From contig CM034546.1 in assembly GCA_020055645.1 (NCBI GenBank), positions 7,502,001-7,566,000 on the forward strand: 64,000 nucleotides of DNA, given 5' to 3'. The stretch is from Tomocerus qinae. Lineage: Eukaryota; Arthropoda; Collembola; Entomobryomorpha; Tomoceridae. Each line of letters begins with the position of its first letter. The stretch's first letter is position 1. The notes below the pieces were generated by a model, which worked only from the letters and a program-made list of their open reading frames with translations, searched no databases and was not told the origin of the DNA. This document shows positions 59,394 to 64,000 of the stretch, piece after piece. The position numbers and the translations under genes are program-made.

Positions 59394-60778
59394 TATACAT
59401 TTTTGTTCCCGAACTTAAGAAAAGAGTTGTTAAAATCTTTACAATTGGACACTCATCTGTGGAAATATATAATATGGTTATTTACAAAAGGTGTGAAATA
59501 ATTTTTTTCGAAACCTGACTGATTTATAGAATTTTTTCAGGTCACTATTAATATTTTTTCTGCCACCTTAATACCAACAATATAAGCAACGTTGGTGGTT
59601 CCTTTTCAGACCTTTTAAAATATTTTAAATTCGAAACCGGTTTTGCATATTACTCTAATTAATGGTATTATTTATGCTCAAATTGAGTGCAACATTATGT
59701 GAAGACTGGCGAGACACAAATTGCTTCCAAGTGAAAATATAGATTCTAAATATTTTCAATATCTATCATAGCCACAAAGACCCTTTTAATTCTTTTACTC
59801 TTTTTGCCTTTTTATAAAAATGGTAGCAGTATGATTTTAAAGTCTTTTTTTGCATTAAGGTTTAAGCAACGCAAAAAGTGGCTTAAACATTACATGATTT
59901 CAATATAAGAAACTATAACGTTAGAATTCTCAAAAGCATCCATTTTGGACTTTGGTATTGACTGTATGGGTACACGACGGTGGGCATCGGTGAAAGCGAA
60001 ATCGGAAATTGATAGAAGAAAGAAAATTAAACCGTTCCAAATAATAAGAAAATTTGTTTTGTCACATTTGTGAGTTTCAGCCAGTTTTTGCCAATATTTT
60101 TTACCAGCAGGTTATAACCAGTGTGGTTTAAACCATGGGCCAACCCTGATGAGGTGTTACTGGCTCGTTCGAACATAGCAATTTTTGTACGGCGTATTAA
60201 AAAGACAATAAAAAATCTGTTGTTTAGGAGTAGCTATGCATATACGTGTAATGATATTTGAATCATTTGAATACACAAATCTCATGATTGTTATTTTTAC
60301 GTTTCTTTTATGTATACAATTTTATATCTGTATTTCATGAGTTATGTTTGTGGCTTTATTGCAACAAGTAATTGCTCACCGGGAAATATATGAAAACACA
60401 CCTGTGCCTCACTAAAAATTGAGTTTAGTATCTATCCACTTTTGTTCAACTGGGTATCATTTCGCGTGGTAGAAATTAAGAAGAGATAACATAGTAGGAA
60501 AGTAATATTTTGTATTTAAGCAAAGTTATTTTTATTGCTTTTGCCTAAATATGTTACGAGCCAGGCTGTGGCTATAATTCTGTGCTCGTAAAATGCTTGC
60601 ATCACGGAGTTAAATGCAGTGAGCCGTAGACCTACGATAAAAGGCAATAAAAACTTCACGGTTTAGATTGGATTTCGTTGGGCACCAACAAAGTTCCTTA
60701 CATATATGATTGTAGTTTCATACATCCAGAGACAAAATAGGCATATAACTATTTACTTTGTTTAGATTAAAGTACAGT
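59394..60778. other. Non-coding
   Basis: AT-rich. A short piece at about 59790-59870 resembles part of the poly-pyrimidine/purine MITE (CTTTTTGCCTTTTTATAAAA). No gene recognised. Confidence 0.4.
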
Positions 60779-61866
60779 ATATTGCGACTAGGACTAGAAG
60801 ACCGATGGAAGATTTAGAATTAACTGGATAATTGCAATTGTAATATTAGCATACCTATATAAAAGGATATTAATTACTAAATTGAATTATATATTATTAA
60901 ACAATAATCAAAAGGTATTTGTAGACCTTTCCAACGAATTTCAATGTCTTATGATAATGTATAGCAGAGCAACTTTCATATAAATTGGATGAATTTTACA
61001 TATAAATACAAAAGTTTAGGATAAATTAAATTTTAAATAAATATACTTTGTTTACTAATAAATTGTTCAACATAAGTTACAGTTTCAAAGATTCACAATA
61101 CAAATGCCTTGAATTATTATGATGATAAAAAGTTATGATGAATACATTGGCGGGTATTGTACAGTAAAATGAAGGATTATAATATTACTTTTTTTACAAT
61201 GGGATGATCTGGTTTCCAAGTTTGATATTTACGAGGCTGGTAATTGGGGTCCTTTTTATGCAGATTTTCATGTTTTTTAACATTTCTGAAGTGGAGACTC
61301 TTTTTCCACAAAAAGAACATTCGAATATCTTTTCGTGTTTAACAATATGCCTCTTAAGGCTCTCGCTGTGTTTGAAAAGTTTTCCACAATATTTACAACT
61401 TCCCCATTTTCAGCAACTTCCTTGTGAATTTTTAGATGCATTCGGAAATGACTTGGAAACTTAAAACTCAATCCACACTCATCACAAACGAATTTCCTTT
61501 CATCACTATGAACACGCATGTGATTTACTAACCCAGTTTTATACAAAAATTTCATAGCACAGATTTCACATGAAAATCTCTTTTCTTCCGTACGTCTCTC
61601 GTGAATGTACAAAGAAGTCGTATCGTTGAAAGTGGTCCCACAGTGCCGACATAAATGTGGAGTAAAATTATCCGAATGTGTCAAAAGATGATCTTGATAA
61701 TAGGCTCGCTCATTAATATACTCTTTGTCACATTTGTCACATTTAAGAGCAGATCTTGGCGCGTGTAATAATTGCATATGTTTGTTATAACTGTCTTTTC
61801 GGAAGGTCTTTCCGCATAATTCACAGGTCATTAAATATTGCTTTGACTCTTCCGCATTCATTTCAT
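60779..61866. repeat. Segmental duplication, copy B
   Basis: Partner of 54351-55416. In this copy the zinc-finger coding sequence continues further upstream (to 62112), so it is probably closer to the source. Confidence 0.85.
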
Positions 61867-62112
61867 GCTGTTGTTTTATGTGGTAGTTCATTCCGCGAAT
61901 ACTACCAAACTTTTTCCCACAATACTTGCAAGTCATATTTTGGAAATGATTAGGCATATGTTTCAGCCTAAGAAAATAACGATGCTTGAATCTTTGCCCA
62001 CAAATAGTACATCGGTGCTTCCGATTAGCTTCGAGTGTCGATGACTGCTTTGACGCATCTTCTATTTTTGGGACAATTTTGTTTTTCGATTTTATCCCTG
62101 GATTTATCTTTC
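61204..62112 (-). pseudogene. C2H2 zinc-finger gene, last exon, damaged (copy B)
   Basis: The exon probably begins at 62112 after the acceptor TTTGTTTCAG; an upstream exon was not found. Fingers in order: CTICGQRF (degenerate His pair), CKYCGKKF...HIKQQH, CELCGKTF...HMQLLH, CDKCDKEY...HLLTH, CRHCGTTF...HERR, CEICAMKF...HMRVH, CDECGLSF...HLKIH. The fifth lacks its second His: one codon is missing compared with copy A, which has HERRHTEEKR. After the seventh finger the frame shifts near 61405: two more fingers (CKYCGKLF..., CSFCGKRV...) lie in another frame, and a further base is missing near 61275-61290. Unbroken reading stops at 61277. In intact form this would be a nuclear DNA-binding protein. 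Confidence 0.8.
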
Positions 62113-62641
62113 CTGAAACAAACAATCAAAGATTAAAAACTTTTAAAATTAGTACTACCGTAACTCTTTTAATTGATAAATTCGTGATAACCATAACAAT
62201 GAGCTGTAAAGATCAGAAGAACAATATGCCCTATGGCATGGTGGACGGTTTATTGTTCGTCACTCGCGATTCTTGCAGCTTATTGCTTCGACAACCACAA
62301 ATAGTCAACCAATTAATAGGATTATAAATCGGCTAAAGAAAGATATTTGAAACCATTTAAGAATGCAATCGGCAAATACACATTTCTATGTCAAATGGAT
62401 TGGTGTTTAAGGTTAAAAAGCGTTGCATGAATAATAATTATTAAAAAAGGAAGTGTTTATTTTTTTAAGCACGTCTCGTAAAATTCGACTCATTAAAAAG
62501 TTAGAACATATAATTTGTATGTCAAGATTTCAATTGCTCAATTTCGGTCACGTTTTTGTTCAAGTATTAAGGTTGGTTCTACGGATTTCCATTACGTTTC
62601 GCAAAATCCTCCCACCTCTATTACCACAAGGCGTACGAAAG
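62113..62641. other. Non-coding, upstream of zinc-finger copy B
   Basis: Probably an intron at least in part. No upstream exon recognised. Confidence 0.35.
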
Positions 62642-62760
62642 CAAGCACGTATTTAGTAGGGGGCGAGGGGGGGGGAGGGCGCAGCCCCTCCTAAAACTGA
62701 GAAAAAGAGAATTTTTTCTCAAAAATGGCCTAATATTGCAAAATTTTTTCGCTTATCTAG
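62642..62760. mobile_element. Truncated MITE, CAAGCACGTATTTAG family
   Basis: Left end CAAGCACGTATTTAG matches 56898-57145; then a G-rich stretch, CAGCCCCTCCTAAAACTGAG and AAAATTTTTTCGC. The right end is lost. The eight bases just before it are TACGAAAG. Confidence 0.65.
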
Positions 62761-63418
62761 TGAACCTAGTCCTTAGAGTTTTTAAACGGAAGTAAAATAG
62801 TATTTTTTGATTACTAAATAAATAAAAATAAATAAATAACTAAACGTTTTGACGTAAGACAATCCAATTGTCATACGACCTATAGGGTTTATTGTTCGCT
62901 ATAAATATTATTACTACAGAAATTAGAAACTGAGTCTCCGAATAATACTCATAATATTTAAGATACAAATGACAATAGTCTCTTACTTTTTAAAGTACTT
63001 TTCAGCTTTGAAGAATATGAGATGGTTGAAGCTATTTTCCTAGGTGGACTAATTTTAGGTTCCTCATCAGTTTTATAAGTATGGCGGGAGCCTAGCTTAG
63101 CCTCGACCTATTCACGTTCCATAGCCGTAACTTTAGTCGGCGGTAGAACTTGAATTTATGCACTAACCAAAATCGGAGATTAGCTTTAACACTTTCGACT
63201 TTGGCGCTGTATGTACCAATGAGAACGAGTATTTTTGTCTCACGATTCTGACTCTTTGCTTCTAAGATTCTCAATTTCAACGTATAATATTTGAGTCATT
63301 GAGGCTCAACTACAACTCTTCAATAATTCATTCCTCAAAATTTATTTATTATAGAAATCATTAGCCTTAGTGCCAAAGTAATAAGTTACCAAAAAAAATT
63401 TCATATAGTGCATAGGAG
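62761..63418. other. Non-coding
   Basis: No gene or repeat recognised. Confidence 0.4.
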
Positions 63419-63814
63419 TGTTAGAAGGAATAATCTAGAAAACACTTGTCCCTTTGTCTTTCCCAGGATTAGTAATGCCCTTTATGTTTAAGGGTACGTA
63501 CTTAATATTAATGGCCCTTGGCTAGAAATAATCTTAGAGAAGTAGTCGCTATTAGTAAATGATGCATGAAATGTTTGAGTTAACATAAGGGTACAGCTGT
63601 GCCCCTTGATTTTTCTATTTCCCACAGTTTGTGTTAAGTAATGCATATTATGCATCTATGTGTGTACTATTTAAATACAATGTGAAGCATTGAATCACTA
63701 CTGAGTTTTCATTCTACCTTTGTACTGAACACATCTCTAACTTTAAATAAAAGTTACTTCAAGTAACACCAAAATACACACAAGTCTCAAAACCAATCGT
63801 AGTTTTTCATAACA
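63419..63814 (+). repeat. 5' LTR of a copia-like retrotransposon
   Basis: 396 bp from TGTTAGAAGG to CATAACA: TGTTA/TAACA form the terminal inverted repeat. AATAAA at 63747 is a likely poly(A) signal in R. The boundary is fixed on the right by the primer-binding site. The flank before it is AGGAG. The partner LTR lies outside the window. Confidence 0.8.
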
Positions 63815-63830
63815 TGGTGTCAGCAGTGAG
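63815..63830 (+). promoter_or_regulatory. Primer-binding site of the copia-like element
   Basis: TGGTGTCAGCAGTGAG directly follows the LTR, the form seen in many animal copia-type elements. Confidence 0.75.
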
Positions 63831-63945
63831 ATAGGAGCCTTGAGACAAAGCCGTGTTGATAAGATATTGTTCACTGAAAACTTAGTCAGCAAAACTGATT
63901 GTGCGATTATAAGTGAATTAAAAGTAAAGACAGAATACAACTACG

Positions 63946-64000
63946 ATGGCTGTTAGTATTTCACAAAGAATTGACACTAATCATGTAGTGAAGTTAGGAG
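63946..64000 (+). CDS. gag: Start of gag/gag-pol of the copia-like element, cut by window end
   Basis: ATG at 63946, 130 bp after the LTR. The 18 visible residues (MAVSISQRIDTNHVVKLG) end in the K-L-x-G pattern that opens copia-type Gag, usually followed by N-Y-x-x-W. The rest is outside the window, so family assignment rests on the LTR, the primer site and this short stretch. Confidence 0.6.
   Translation, partial: MAVSISQRIDTNHVVKLG

Overview
The window is animal, almost certainly arthropod, nuclear DNA. It is AT-rich and has spliced and intronless genes, ionotropic-receptor-like chemoreceptors, a Cys-loop receptor exon, C2H2 zinc-finger sequences, LTR retrotransposons, many short inverted-repeat transposons and a large satellite array. 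The receptor style and the secreted subtilase would fit a springtail or another non-model hexapod or crustacean. That assignment is inference, not proof. There is no bacterial gene organisation, CRISPR array or operon.

Layout. (1) 1-8551: a Ty3/gypsy-type LTR retrotransposon on the minus strand, its 3' LTR cut by the window edge. It carries gag, pol (protease, RT, RNase H, integrase) and, in the place where errantiviruses carry env, an accessory reading frame that looks like a captured RRP6/EXOSC10-type 3'-5' exonuclease (exonuclease plus HRDC-like region) with a retroviral-type zinc knuckle at its C-terminus. This is the most unusual thing in the window. The LTRs are identical over all visible bases, yet the coding frames carry one stop and four frame breaks. 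(2) 9.4-15.6 kb: two convergent, intact, single-exon divergent ionotropic receptor genes. (3) 15.6-23.8 kb: mostly non-coding, with several MITEs, a broken coding fragment (18.5-19.2 kb), a 40-bp minisatellite inside a 1.1 kb inverted-repeat element, and a four-exon gene for a 129-residue secreted protein with a clear TATA/initiator promoter (about 20.98-21.70 kb). (4) 23.83-50.92 kb: one satellite array of about 185 monomers of about 146.5 bp, with a 22-monomer (3.22 kb) higher-order repeat in the middle and a 5-monomer (733 bp) one near the right edge. (5) 52.7-54.1 kb: an intact intronless secreted subtilisin-like protease. (6) 54.3-62.1 kb: a duplicated segment carrying two damaged C2H2 zinc-finger genes, an orphan C-terminal exon of a Cys-loop receptor, and hAT-like MITEs, several with 8-bp target duplications. 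(7) 63.4-64.0 kb: the 5' LTR, primer-binding site and first gag codons of a copia-like element running off the right edge.

How the parts relate: the two receptors are a divergent pair of paralogues probably used in chemosensation. The protease and the small secreted protein are exported products with no visible link to each other. The rest is transposon and satellite biology. Small ORFs of 62-67 codons recurring in the satellite are by-products of the repeat, not genes.
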